DNA of 64,000 nucleotides from Dietzia psychralcaliphila (GCF_003096095.1 NZ_CP015453.1:2666001-2730000); one strand, 5' to 3'; numbered from the stretch's first letter, positions 8,864 to 16,526 are shown. Made by a program: numbers and translations. Notes: generated by a model not told the origin, from the sequence alone.

Positions 8864-9130
8864 TCAGGCGAGCGAGAGGAAGAGCTTCTCCAACTCCGCG
8901 ACAGTGATGCCGTCCTCGCCGGTCTCGCCGTCACTGGCCAGGCACTCCTGGATGTTGGTGCTGATGATCTTGAAGCCGGCCCGGTCCAGTGCCTTGGAGA
9001 CCGCCGCCAACTGCGTGACGACCTCCTTGCACGGGCGCTCCTGCTCGACCATGTCGATCACCGCGTTGAGTTGTCCTCGCGCACGGCGCAGTCGGTTGAG
9101 AACCTGCGTCCTCGCCTCGTCGTCAGCCAT
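8864..9130 (-). CDS. CsoR-family transcriptional repressor, possibly sulfur-sensing (CstR-like)
   Basis: This 88-residue all-helical DUF156 protein starts at ATG 9130 (MADDEARTQVLNRLRRARGQL). In copper sensors of this family the ligands are Cys-x(n)-His-x3-Cys. Here Cys34 (ERPCKE) and Cys63 (IQECL) are present, but the His position is Asn59. That pattern fits persulfide-sensing CstR-type members better than copper sensors. The downstream DUF302 gene fits too. The assignment to sulfur is inference; formaldehyde or metal sensing is not excluded. The likely operator is at 9183-9196, overlapping the -10 box TACACT. Confidence 0.85.
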   Translation of the reverse strand: MADDEARTQVLNRLRRARGQLNAVIDMVEQERPCKEVVTQLAAVSKALDRAGFKIISTNIQECLASDGETGEDGITVAELEKLFLSLA

Positions 9131-9178
9131 CTCGGGCCCTCCTGCTCTCCGCCTGTGCGGGTGTCGATCCAGAACTTC

Positions 9179-9196
9179 AGTGTACCCGTGGGGGTA
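9179..9196 (-). promoter_or_regulatory. Promoter/operator of the CsoR-like operon
   Basis: On the minus strand ATACCC-CCAC-GGGTAC (palindromic core 9183-9196) runs into a -10 box TACACT (9184-9179). This spacing and sequence match the site before trxA at 11056-11071. ATACCC-N4-GGGTAT-like palindromes are the classic operators of CsoR/CstR-family repressors. Confidence 0.65.
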
Positions 9197-9221
9197 TCTG
9201 TGTCCAGTCGGGAAATGACGT

Positions 9222-9259
9222 GGGCCCCGGTCCACCCCTCTCGAGGAGGACCGGGGCCC
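9222..9259 (-). terminator. Hairpin terminator after the alcohol dehydrogenase gene
   Basis: A perfect 12-bp stem (GGGCCCCGGTCC with its complement) and a 14-base loop stand 51 bases past the stop of the dehydrogenase. No T-run follows, which is usual for actinobacteria. It separates that gene from the CsoR-like operon promoter. Confidence 0.75.
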
Positions 9260-9310
9260 AAGGTTGTTGCGGTCGTGGCAGCTGCGGTCGACTCAGCAGA
9301 GCCGGTCGAC

Positions 9311-10432
9311 TCAGTCGTCGTGGACGATGATCCCGCGGACCATCCCCTCGCCGCCGGCCTCCATGATCTCGTAGCCCTCGTTGACCTGGTCGAGCGTGAA
9401 TCGGTGCGTGATCAGCTCGTCGAGCTTCAGCTGCTTCTCGTCCCACAGCCGCAGGATGTTGGGGATGTCGTGGAACGCGTTGGCCGAACCGAACAACGAC
9501 CCCTTGATGACCTTCTCGTACTGCGAGACGAACAGTCCGGTGAGGGTGATGGACTGGTTGTCGAGCCCGCCCATGGACGTGAGGACCACGACCCCGCGCT
9601 TGCCCACCATGTCGGTGGCGTCGGCGGTGACCTTGGCATCGGCCACGCCGATCGTGATGATGGCCTTCTCCGCCATGTTGCCCCAGGTCAGGCCCGGCAG
9701 CTCGGCCTTGGCCTGCTCGACGTCCGAGTAGACGTGCGTGGCGCCGAACTCCTTGGCCTTGGCCAGCTTCGACTCGTCCGTGTCGATGGCCAGGATGAAT
9801 CGTGCTCCGGCGTGCTTGGCTCCCTGGACCGCGTTGATCCCGATACCGCCGATGCCGAACACCACCACGGTGTCACCGGCCCGGACGTCGGCGGAATAGA
9901 CGGCCGAGCCCCAGCCGGTGGTGACGCCGCAGCCCACGAGTGCCGCGACCTCGAACGGGATCCAGTCCTGGATCTTGACCACCGAGTTCATGTTGGCGAC
10001 CGTGTACTGCGAGAAGGTGCCGAGGGTGCACATGGCACCGGCGGTCTCTCCGTTGGCCAGGGCGAACGGGTAGCGGCCGTCGGCCATCTCGCCGATCGTG
10101 CCGTTGAGCCCGCCGTCGCAGAGGTTGGTCATGCCGCGCGCGCACGCGGAGCACTTGCCACAGGCCGGGATGAACGAGCCCACCACGTGGTCGCCGGGCT
10201 GGACGTGGGTGACTCCCACGCCGACGGCCTCGACCACGCCCGCGCCCTCGTGCCCGCCGACGATCGGAAGACGTCCGGGCAGGTCACCGCTGGTGATGTG
10301 CAGGTCGGAGTGGCACAGGCCGGCGACCTTCCACTTGACGAGCACCTCGCCGAAGTTGGGGCCGTCGAGCTCGGCCTCGACGATCTCGAACGGCTTGCCC
10401 AACTCTCGGGCGATGGCGGCCTTGGTCTTCAT
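9311..10432 (-). CDS. NDMA-dependent, mycofactocin-associated zinc alcohol dehydrogenase
   Basis: This 373-residue medium-chain dehydrogenase has catalytic zinc ligands Cys40 (GLCHSD) and His61 (GGHEGAG), a structural-zinc quartet Cys91, 94, 97 and 105 (CGKCSAC...LC), and a Rossmann motif VFGIGGIGINAVQG. It resembles the Rxyl_3153 family of alcohol dehydrogenases, which hold NAD tightly and pass electrons to mycofactocin (in vitro to N,N-dimethyl-4-nitrosoaniline, NDMA). The nearby mft cluster supports this. A KstR-type palindrome lies over its likely start of transcription. The substrate is a primary alcohol by family, not proven here. Confidence 0.85.
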   Translation of the reverse strand: MKTKAAIARELGKPFEIVEAELDGPNFGEVLVKWKVAGLCHSDLHITSGDLPGRLPIVGGHEGAGVVEAVGVGVTHVQPGDHVVGSFIPACGKCSACARGMTNLCDGGLNGTIGEMADGRYPFALANGETAGAMCTLGTFSQYTVANMNSVVKIQDWIPFEVAALVGCGVTTGWGSAVYSADVRAGDTVVVFGIGGIGINAVQGAKHAGARFILAIDTDESKLAKAKEFGATHVYSDVEQAKAELPGLTWGNMAEKAIITIGVADAKVTADATDMVGKRGVVVLTSMGGLDNQSITLTGLFVSQYEKVIKGSLFGSANAFHDIPNILRLWDEKQLKLDELITHRFTLDQVNEGYEIMEAGGEGMVRGIIVHDD

Positions 10433-10471
10433 GCGACTCCCTCCGGGCGCGACGGGCGGAGCCCCGTCACT

Positions 10472-10483
10472 AGAACGTGTTCT
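10472..10483 (-). promoter_or_regulatory. KstR-type palindrome before the alcohol dehydrogenase
   Basis: The perfect palindrome AGAAC-GT-GTTCT fits the TNNAACNNGTTNNA form bound by KstR-type TetR repressors of lipid/steroid genes. It lies just downstream of a -10 candidate TAACGT (10493-10488), a position suited to repression. Fourteen bases around it are identical to the site at 12114-12123 before the hydrolase gene. Confidence 0.55.
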
Positions 10484-10571
10484 CGTCACGTTATCCGGAT
10501 TGTTGCACGGGGTGTCGCAATTCCGGGAAGCTACTCGGTTCGCCGAGCGTCGTTCCCGTGCGGGTCCCGGA

Positions 10572-10955
10572 TCAGGACTGGGCGTCGCCCTGCTGGGCCT
10601 GCGCCTCTTCGACGGCCTTGCGGACCTCGTCCATGTCGAGCCCCTTGATCTGCTCGACCAGGTCGTCGAGCGCCTGCTCCGGGATCGCACCGGAGTGGCG
10701 GAACACGGCGATGCCCTCACGGAACGCCATGAGTGTGGGGATCGACTGGATCTGCAGCATCGCACCGAGCTGCTGCTCGGCATCGGTGTCGACCTTGGCG
10801 AAGGTCAGCTCGGGGTTCTTGCCGGAGACCTTCTCGAAGACCGGCCCGAACGCCTTGCAGGGTCCGCACCACTCGGCCCAGAAGTCCACCAGGACGATGT
10901 TGTTCTCCGTGACGGTCTTCTCGAAATCGGCGGTCGTGATGTCGACGGTGGTCAT
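10572..10955 (-). CDS. trxA: Thioredoxin
   Basis: At 127 residues this has the classic redox motif WCGPC (Cys30, Cys33) within VLVDFWAEWCGPCK, cis-Pro in SIPTL, and a slightly extended Gln/Ala-rich C-terminus. It reduces protein disulfides in the cytoplasm. The start is the ATG at 10955, preceded by the strong Shine-Dalgarno AAGGAGGG. The upstream operator at 11056-11071 matches that of the CsoR-like operon, so this thioredoxin may be induced by sulfur or redox stress rather than being constitutive. Confidence 0.95.
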   Translation of the reverse strand: MTTVDITTADFEKTVTENNIVLVDFWAEWCGPCKAFGPVFEKVSGKNPELTFAKVDTDAEQQLGAMLQIQSIPTLMAFREGIAVFRHSGAIPEQALDDLVEQIKGLDMDEVRKAVEEAQAQQGDAQS

Positions 10956-11052
10956 ACGAATGCCCTCCTTGCGCAACGGGGCGACTCTCGTCCCGTCCTC
11001 TGTCGTCGCCAGCCTACGGACAGCCCGCGCCGGCGACGACCTTCTGCGACAC

Positions 11053-11071
11053 ACGATACCCATGCGGGTAT
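11053..11071 (-). promoter_or_regulatory. CsoR-family operator and -10 box before trxA
   Basis: The perfect palindrome ATACCC-N4-GGGTAT (11056-11071) runs into a -10 box TATCGT (11058-11053) on the minus strand. The arrangement is identical to that upstream of the CsoR-like gene. A second candidate -10, TAGGCT (11016-11011), lies downstream, so trxA may have two promoters. Confidence 0.6.
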
Positions 11072-11111
11072 GTGAGTCCGTGCAGACAGGGACAACGCCG
11101 CCCGAACGGGG

Positions 11112-12077
11112 TTATTCCCGCCCCTCCCCCGTGCGGGGCGGGGAACCCATGATCTCCGCCAGGAACCACTCGAGTTGGTCCAGGAACACCGCGTTGTCGT
11201 CACCCGCCACCATGTGGCCCGCGTCGGCGACCTCGTAGGTGTACGCGTGCGGGAGGTGTTCGAGCAGGTGGGCCACCGAGTCGTCACTGACGATGTCGGA
11301 TCGCGAGCCCCGGATGAGCATGGTCGGCTCGGTCACGTGGGGCACGATCCCCTCGAAGTAGTCGTTCCCGATCTCGGCGTTGTCCCCTGTGGCGCCGGCG
11401 ACGAAGCGAGGGTCCCAGTGCCAGTACCACCGGCCGTCGTTCTTCTGCCGGAGATTCTTGCGCAGCCCGTCGAGGTTCGCCGGGCGCTGACGATCCGGCT
11501 GATAGGCGGCGATCGCGTCCGCGGCCTCCCCGAGGTCAGCGAACCCGTCGAGCCCCGACCGCATGAACTCCCCGATCCGCTGGACGCCCTTCGACTCGAT
11601 CTTCGGCGTCACGTCCACCAGCACCAACGCCCGGGCGACGGGCTTGGCCGTCCCCAACGCCAACAGCCCGGTCAACCCGCCGAGCGAGGCCCCCACGAGC
11701 ACCGGTAGCCGACCGACGAAGCGGGAGGCGACGATCAGCTCGAGATCGTCGACCATGCGGTGGATGTCGTAGTCCCCGTCGTGCGCCCAGTCGCTGTCCC
11801 CGTGGCCGCGGGCGTCCATCGTGGTGACCCGGTATCCCTCCATCGCGAGGCGCTGGGCGGCGCGGTTCCACGAGTTCCGGGTCTGCGCCCCGCCGTGCAG
11901 CATGAGGATCTCGTCGACCGGATCCGCCCCGCCGTACGGCTCCCACACATCGCCCGCGAGCATCCCGGACGCACCCGCGAGCGTGAACGGCCGGGGCTCG
12001 ACCGGGCGGGTTTCGGCACTGTTGGGTTCGGCACTGTTGGTTTCGGCACTGTGGGTCTCGGTCTCGCTGCTCGTCAT
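11112..12077 (-). CDS. Alpha/beta hydrolase
   Basis: This 321-residue cytoplasmic alpha/beta-fold hydrolase has an HGG oxyanion motif (LMLHGGAQT), the nucleophile elbow VGASLGG (Ser131), and a late His in DAGHMVAGDD. The substrate is unknown; esters or epoxides of lipid catabolism are plausible. The frame stays open far upstream through mftG, but ATG 12077 has the Shine-Dalgarno GGAAGGG. The first 25 residues are a low-complexity Ala-Glu-Thr-Asn-Ser repeat from three 15-bp units. It follows mftG by 56 bases but has its own KstR-type box, so it is probably a separate unit. Confidence 0.85.
   Translation of the reverse strand: MTSSETETHSAETNSAEPNSAETRPVEPRPFTLAGASGMLAGDVWEPYGGADPVDEILMLHGGAQTRNSWNRAAQRLAMEGYRVTTMDARGHGDSDWAHDGDYDIHRMVDDLELIVASRFVGRLPVLVGASLGGLTGLLALGTAKPVARALVLVDVTPKIESKGVQRIGEFMRSGLDGFADLGEAADAIAAYQPDRQRPANLDGLRKNLRQKNDGRWYWHWDPRFVAGATGDNAEIGNDYFEGIVPHVTEPTMLIRGSRSDIVSDDSVAHLLEHLPHAYTYEVADAGHMVAGDDNAVFLDQLEWFLAEIMGSPPRTGEGRE
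12011..12055 (-). repeat. Three 15-bp tandem units in the hydrolase N-terminus
   Basis: Three near-identical units containing TTCGGCACTGTTGG are read on the minus strand as Asn-Ser-Ala-Glu-like repeats. The tract codes an acidic, disordered N-terminal tail and could vary in copy number in frame. Confidence 0.7.
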
Positions 12078-12113
12078 GGTGACCCTTCCGCCCGCACTCC
12101 CACCGCTGCGGTG

Positions 12114-12123
12114 GAACGTGTTC
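12114..12123 (-). promoter_or_regulatory. KstR-type palindrome before the alpha/beta hydrolase
   Basis: The palindrome GAACGTGTTC shares 14 identical bases (ACGAGAACACGTTC on the minus strand) with the site before the alcohol dehydrogenase. A -10-like TAGAAC (12136-12131) precedes it. It lies in the gap between mftG and the hydrolase. Confidence 0.5.
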
Positions 12124-12133
12124 TCGTTCGGTT

Positions 12134-13486
12134 CTACCACGACCTCCCGGAGATCACCCGCGCTGCGAGGTCCTCGGCCACCGCGAGGACCGAGTAATAG
12201 GGTCCGCACCGCGGCAGTGCAGGGAACACCGAGGCGTCCGCCACCCGCAGCCCCTCGCACCCCAGGACCCGGCCGGAGTCGTCGACCACCTCGCCGATCC
12301 GCGCCGAGCCCGACAGGTGCTGGGAGGTCGAGGGGACGGGCACCGGCCGCAGCCCACCGGCTCCCCCGGAGATCCCCAGGCGGTCCGCGACCAACCCGGC
12401 AGCCCTGTCGAGTGCGGCGGTGTCGCGGGGGTCGTCGGCCAGCACCACCCGGGGACCGCCGTCCCGGAGATTCCCGCCACCCACCTCCCCACGGCCCACC
12501 TCGCCGCGGCCCACCGGGTTCATCAGGGCCACCCCGATCCGGTGCGGCTGGGGGGCGAGACCGGGGATCACCCGGTGCATCGGGACCGAGTAGGGACGCA
12601 CCTCGATCTCCACGACACCCGTCGGCCCCGGCAGCGCGAGCCGGACGACGTGGGAGAGCAGGGGCGGCGCCGCACTGTGGGAAGCAGAGGCAGTGTTGGG
12701 ATCGGAGGCAGGGCGTGCCCAGTCGGGCGGGAGGTCCAGCAGGACCTCGGGATGCTCCTGCGTGCTCCGCCCGACCGGGTGGCCGGAATCCGGTCCGATC
12801 CCCGAGTTCAGCAGGACGGCGGCCGTCCCGATCGACCCCGCGCACAGGATCGTCTCCCGGGCGCTGATCTCCTCGTCGTCGTCGAGCACCACGCCGTCAC
12901 ATCTCCGGCTGGTGCGTCCGCCGGCCCACCGGAGTTCACGGACCGTCGCGCCCGTCACCACCCGCACTCCCGCGCCGGCGGGGTCCCAGGCGTCGAAGGC
13001 GGTGACGCGTCGCCCGTCCCGCCGCGCCTGGGCGATGGCGGACACCCGGCCGGGGAACGCCTCGGCCACGCGCGCGGCGACCGGGCCGGCGGGGACGAGT
13101 CGTGGCCGCAGTCGTTCCGCAGCCCTGGCGAGCCCCACCGCGTACCGGCGGGGCCAGTCCGGGCCCCACTCGACGAGGTCGGAGGGCCGGGCCGGGGTGC
13201 AGTACCCGCCGTTGACCGCGCCCGACCCGCCGAGGGTCCGGCCCCGTGGCAGCTCCACCTCGGTGCGCCCGATCGTGGCACTTCCGAGTACCGCGCGGTG
13301 CCGGGTGATCACCTGCGACCCGGGTCCTATGTCGAGCACGCCGGCGCGGGTGGGCGCCCGCTCGGAGCCCGCCTCGAGCAAGATCACGTCCAGCCCCGAC
13401 TCGGCCAGGCGGCGGGACATCACGCATCCGGCGGGCCCCGCGCCGATCACCACCACGTCTGCGGCGTGCACCCCTGGAGGCCTCAC
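12134..13486 (-). CDS. mftG: MftG, GMC-family mycofactocin oxidoreductase
   Basis: This 450-residue FAD enzyme of the glucose-methanol-choline family has the dinucleotide motif VVVIGAGPAGCVM (residues 11-23), the GMC signature RGRTLGGSGAVNGG, and a C-terminal DASVFPALPRCGPYYSV block. MftG is thought to oxidise reduced mycofactocin (mycofactocinol) and pass electrons to the respiratory chain. The start is GTG 13486, whose GTGA overlaps the mftF stop; an alternative GTG is at 13471. It is the last mft gene of the run. Confidence 0.9.
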   Translation of the reverse strand: MRPPGVHAADVVVIGAGPAGCVMSRRLAESGLDVILLEAGSERAPTRAGVLDIGPGSQVITRHRAVLGSATIGRTEVELPRGRTLGGSGAVNGGYCTPARPSDLVEWGPDWPRRYAVGLARAAERLRPRLVPAGPVAARVAEAFPGRVSAIAQARRDGRRVTAFDAWDPAGAGVRVVTGATVRELRWAGGRTSRRCDGVVLDDDEEISARETILCAGSIGTAAVLLNSGIGPDSGHPVGRSTQEHPEVLLDLPPDWARPASDPNTASASHSAAPPLLSHVVRLALPGPTGVVEIEVRPYSVPMHRVIPGLAPQPHRIGVALMNPVGRGEVGRGEVGGGNLRDGGPRVVLADDPRDTAALDRAAGLVADRLGISGGAGGLRPVPVPSTSQHLSGSARIGEVVDDSGRVLGCEGLRVADASVFPALPRCGPYYSVLAVAEDLAARVISGRSW

Positions 13487-14988
13487 CGCGTGAGTTCCGG
13501 CCGCAGGGCCCCCACCGAACGGGCGGCCCACGCCGAGCGCCACACGCCCACGCCGTAGGCCACGTCGTCCAGGCGGTGCAGGACCACGTGCCCGAGCGGC
13601 TCGTCGACCGGCCACCTGCCCGGCTCGCGGGCGGACCACCAGTGCCACAGGCCCTCGGCCACCGCCGCCACCGCGACCCGCCGGCGCAGGCCCCGCACCA
13701 GGGGCGAGTGCGAGCGCGCCGTGGCGATCAGGGCCACGGCGGTCAGCGGCCAGTAGGGGCGCAGCAGGGCCTCGGGAAGCTGCCGGATCGAGGCCACGGA
13801 TCCCCGGATGACCAGCTCGGCCGCGGCCCGGTCGTGGCCGGTCAGCGCCCGGGTCCGGTGCCACGCACGCGCTGTCGCACCGGCCGCCACGAGCAGTCCG
13901 CCGGGTGTTCCGCTCCAGAACCCCAGGGCCACCGCGAGCGACCACGGCGCGGCCACCGCCGGTGCGACCGCGGCGCCGTGCCGGTGAGCCAGCGGGGCCG
14001 CTCCGGTGCCGTAGAACGCACGCCGACCCAACAGGGGCGCCACGGTGGTGCGGTGCCGGTGGGCCACCAGGGCGGCGGGTTCGTAGCGGATCACGGCGCC
14101 CGCCCGGTCGGTGCGCCAACACAGGTCCACGTCCTCGGCCACGCGCAACTGCTCGTCGAACGGGCCCTGCCCGGCGCCGTCGGGAACCGGGGGCAGCCGG
14201 TCGGGTCGCACCGCCAGGGCCGCGCTGGGGACGTACGCCACGCGTGTCCGCGGCCGCACCCGCGCCGGTTCGGGCCCCATGTCCAGGGCGGAGCGGGCCG
14301 TCTCGTAGCCGCGGACCCAGAGCCTGCCCGGATCGGCGGCCACGATCCGGGGCGCGACCGCCGCCACGCGCGGATCGTCGAGGTGTCCCAGCAGGGGGCC
14401 GAGCCAGCCGGGGCGCGGGATCACGTCGGCGTCCAGGTACACCACCACCTCGGCGCCCCCGGACAGCGCGGCGGCCGTGCCGGTGTTGCGCGCCGCGGCC
14501 GGGCCGCGCGAGTGCTCGTGCCGCACGACGCGGATCGCGCCGGCGGGTGGGGACTGGGCGGGTGGGGGCTGGGTGGGTGGGGGCTGGGTGGGCAGAGACG
14601 GTGCTGCCAGGGGAACCGTCGAACCGTCGTCGACGACGACGACCCGCAGTCCCCTCGCGAGCTCGGATCCCAGGGCGTCCACGACCGCGGCGACTCCGGC
14701 CGCGTCGTCGTGGACGGGGATCACCACGGCCACGGCCTCCAACACGCGCGCGTCGGGTCCGCTGACGTCCGGGTGGGCCATCCCGCGGTCGGTGAGCGCG
14801 CGCCCCAACGCGGCACCGGCGGGGGTCTCGGTGGAGACCGCCTCGCCGTCGAGCAGCGGCGCCACCGCCGGCGACGGCGTCACCAGGGTGACCGGGTCCC
14901 CACCCAGGACCCGGACCACTCCCCCGCGGCGCAGCACCCGGGTGCGCCGGTCCAGGACGACGCGAGTAGCGCCGTGCGGGGCGGTCAC
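13483..14988 (-). CDS. mftF: MftF, mycofactocin glycosyltransferase
   Basis: This 501-residue GT2-family enzyme (VAVVIPVHDD; VVVVDDGS; YLDADVIPRPGWLG; AEDVDLCWR as the catalytic-base block) has hydrophobic segments in its C-terminal half. It adds glucose units to premycofactocin. The start GTG 14988 overlaps the mftE stop as GTGA. Between the first strand pair and the rest of the catalytic fold it has an unusual proline/glutamine insertion (PTQPPPTQPPPAQSPPAG), coded by a G-rich repeat at 14545-14592. The core motifs are intact, so it should be active. Confidence 0.92.
   Translation of the reverse strand: MTAPHGATRVVLDRRTRVLRRGGVVRVLGGDPVTLVTPSPAVAPLLDGEAVSTETPAGAALGRALTDRGMAHPDVSGPDARVLEAVAVVIPVHDDAAGVAAVVDALGSELARGLRVVVVDDGSTVPLAAPSLPTQPPPTQPPPAQSPPAGAIRVVRHEHSRGPAAARNTGTAAALSGGAEVVVYLDADVIPRPGWLGPLLGHLDDPRVAAVAPRIVAADPGRLWVRGYETARSALDMGPEPARVRPRTRVAYVPSAALAVRPDRLPPVPDGAGQGPFDEQLRVAEDVDLCWRTDRAGAVIRYEPAALVAHRHRTTVAPLLGRRAFYGTGAAPLAHRHGAAVAPAVAAPWSLAVALGFWSGTPGGLLVAAGATARAWHRTRALTGHDRAAAELVIRGSVASIRQLPEALLRPYWPLTAVALIATARSHSPLVRGLRRRVAVAAVAEGLWHWWSAREPGRWPVDEPLGHVVLHRLDDVAYGVGVWRSAWAARSVGALRPELTR
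14545..14592 (+). repeat. G-quadruplex-prone repeat inside mftF
   Basis: Ten runs of three or more G lie within 48 bases of the plus strand, with loops of 1-3 bases, arranged as 15-base units. The plus strand is the template strand for mftF. The unit codes the Pro/Gln-rich insertion of MftF. Confidence 0.7.
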
Positions 14989-15626
14989 CTGAGCATCCCG
15001 TCGGCTTTGCCCGGAGCCCAGCGGGCGAGTCGGCCGCGGGCGTCGGCCACGAGTTCCTCCCACAGTCGGAGGCCCTCGGCCGTGGTGGCGGTGGTGGGGT
15101 CACCGAGCACCCCGGAGGGGCTCACCGCGGCCACGCCGCCGTCGCGCAGGGCGGGCAGGATCTCCGGCAACGGTCGGGTGCACCCGGGCACCGCGCGGTC
15201 CATGCGGACCAGGTCGGGATGCAGATGGAGCATGAGCGAGGTCTCGGCGTGTCCTGCGTGGGTGTCGGCCGGATCCACGGACGTCCGGCACGGCAGCCAG
15301 GCGGCGTCACGGCCCTCGTAGCGCAGCAGCGGGATCGCCTGACGCAGCGCGTCGACGTTGCCGCCGTGGCCGTTGACCACCACGAACCGGGTGGCCCAGG
15401 TGGACACCGACCTGCCGAGCTCGATCAGCGTCTGCACCAGCACTTCGGTGCCCATGGACACCGTGCCGGGGAACGACTGGTGCTCCCCGCTCGCGCCGTA
15501 CGCGAGAGCGGGGAGCACGTGGACGTCGGCGGCCGTGAGGACGTCCGCGGTGGCGGTGGCCAGCAGCGTGTCCGTCTGGGTGGGCAGGTGCGCGCCGTGT
15601 TGCTCGGTGGCGCCGAGCGGCAGCAC
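14985..15626 (-). CDS. mftE: MftE, mycofactocin precursor peptide peptidase (creatininase family)
   Basis: This creatininase-fold metalloprotein (LGATEQHGAHLPTQTDT with the metal-site Glu, His and Asp; VVNGHGGN; HAGHAETSLML) cleaves the modified MftA to release the Val-Tyr-derived core. At 213 residues it is shorter than the roughly 240-250 usual. The only standard in-frame start is GTG 15626, placing the first Met almost at the first beta-strand. The in-frame codons upstream (VLA before the start) look like normal strand sequence, so a non-standard start cannot be excluded. Its stop overlaps the mftF start. Confidence 0.88.
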   Translation of the reverse strand: MLPLGATEQHGAHLPTQTDTLLATATADVLTAADVHVLPALAYGASGEHQSFPGTVSMGTEVLVQTLIELGRSVSTWATRFVVVNGHGGNVDALRQAIPLLRYEGRDAAWLPCRTSVDPADTHAGHAETSLMLHLHPDLVRMDRAVPGCTRPLPEILPALRDGGVAAVSPSGVLGDPTTATTAEGLRLWEELVADARGRLARWAPGKADGMLR

Positions 15627-15646
15627 CGCCAGGACGGGCTCGATGG

Positions 15647-16462
15647 TCAGACCTTGATCGCGCCCATGTCGACGGTGAAGGTCGACGCGGTGATGGTGCG
15701 GGAGGCGTCCGAGGCCAGGAACAGGACGGAGTCGGAGATGTCGTCCGTCGTGGCCATGCCCATGCCCAGGATCGGCGTGAAGTGCGGGAGGAACTGGGGC
15801 ATGTTGGTGAAGACGTCGTGGGCCGCCGGGTCGTCGGCCCCCATGGGGGTCAGCACACCGTAGGGGTGGATCGTGTTGACGCGGATCCGGTGCTCACCGA
15901 GCTCCTTGGCCGCGGTCTGCGCGAGGCCCACCACGCCGTACTTCGACGCCGAGTAGGGCGACTGGACCGGCATGGCCTTGAGCCCCGCGACGGAGCTCAC
16001 CAGGACGATCGACCCGCCGTTGTCCGCCGCGAGCATGTGCGGGATGGTGGCCTTGAGGGTCTTCCAGTAGCCCGTGAGGTTGATATCGATCGTGTCCTGC
16101 CACTGCTGCTCGTCGATCTCCCAGACCTTGCCCCAGTTGCAGATGCCGGCGTTGGCGATCACCACGTCCAGACGGCCGCCGAACTGCTCGACCCCGCGGG
16201 CGACCAGGTCCTCCTGGAACGCCAGATCGCGTACGTCACCGATCTCCGCGAGAATCTCCCCGCCCTCGGCACGGACCTTCTCGACCGTCTGCGCGAGATC
16301 GTCCTCGGTGGACGGCTTGTATCCCACGTACTCCGACGGCGGGGCGCACAGGTCCATGCCGATGACCTTGGCACCCTCGCGGGCGAAGCGGATCGCGTGC
16401 TTGCGGCCCTGGCCGCGGGCGACGCCGGTGATGTAGACGACCTTGCCGTCGAAGTCTCCCAT
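15647..16462 (-). CDS. Mycofactocin-coupled short-chain dehydrogenase (SDR)
   Basis: This 271-residue SDR has the NAD-binding TGVARGQGR (residues 12-20), NAG at about 104-106, and the catalytic Ser156/157, Tyr170 and Lys174 (SPYSASK). The GxARGQGR variant, with an insertion after the first helix, is the mark of the mycofactocin-coupled SDR family, whose NAD is not exchanged and whose electrons go to mycofactocin. The substrate (an alcohol or carveol-like compound by family) is unknown. It sits inside the biosynthetic run between mftD and mftE, which is uncommon. Confidence 0.9.
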   Translation of the reverse strand: MGDFDGKVVYITGVARGQGRKHAIRFAREGAKVIGMDLCAPPSEYVGYKPSTEDDLAQTVEKVRAEGGEILAEIGDVRDLAFQEDLVARGVEQFGGRLDVVIANAGICNWGKVWEIDEQQWQDTIDINLTGYWKTLKATIPHMLAADNGGSIVLVSSVAGLKAMPVQSPYSASKYGVVGLAQTAAKELGEHRIRVNTIHPYGVLTPMGADDPAAHDVFTNMPQFLPHFTPILGMGMATTDDISDSVLFLASDASRTITASTFTVDMGAIKV

Positions 16463-16496
16463 GGACTGTGGTTCCTTTTCCTCTACGGATGTAAAC

Positions 16497-16520
16497 GGGG
16501 CGGCCCGGACGGACCGCCCC
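16497..16520 (-). terminator. Hairpin between mftD and the SDR gene
   Basis: A 7-bp stem (GGGGCGG with CCGCCCC) and a 10-base loop lie 7 bases past the mftD stop and before the SDR Shine-Dalgarno. It may reduce or stabilise transcripts within the operon rather than end them fully. Confidence 0.45.
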
Positions 16521-16526
16521 GGGGAG

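Noticed and set aside
13487-15103. Possible MftE/F/G fusion because the mftG frame stays open to 15103
   Set aside because: The upstream part is the shadow of mftF; the GTGA overlap marks the true mftG start.
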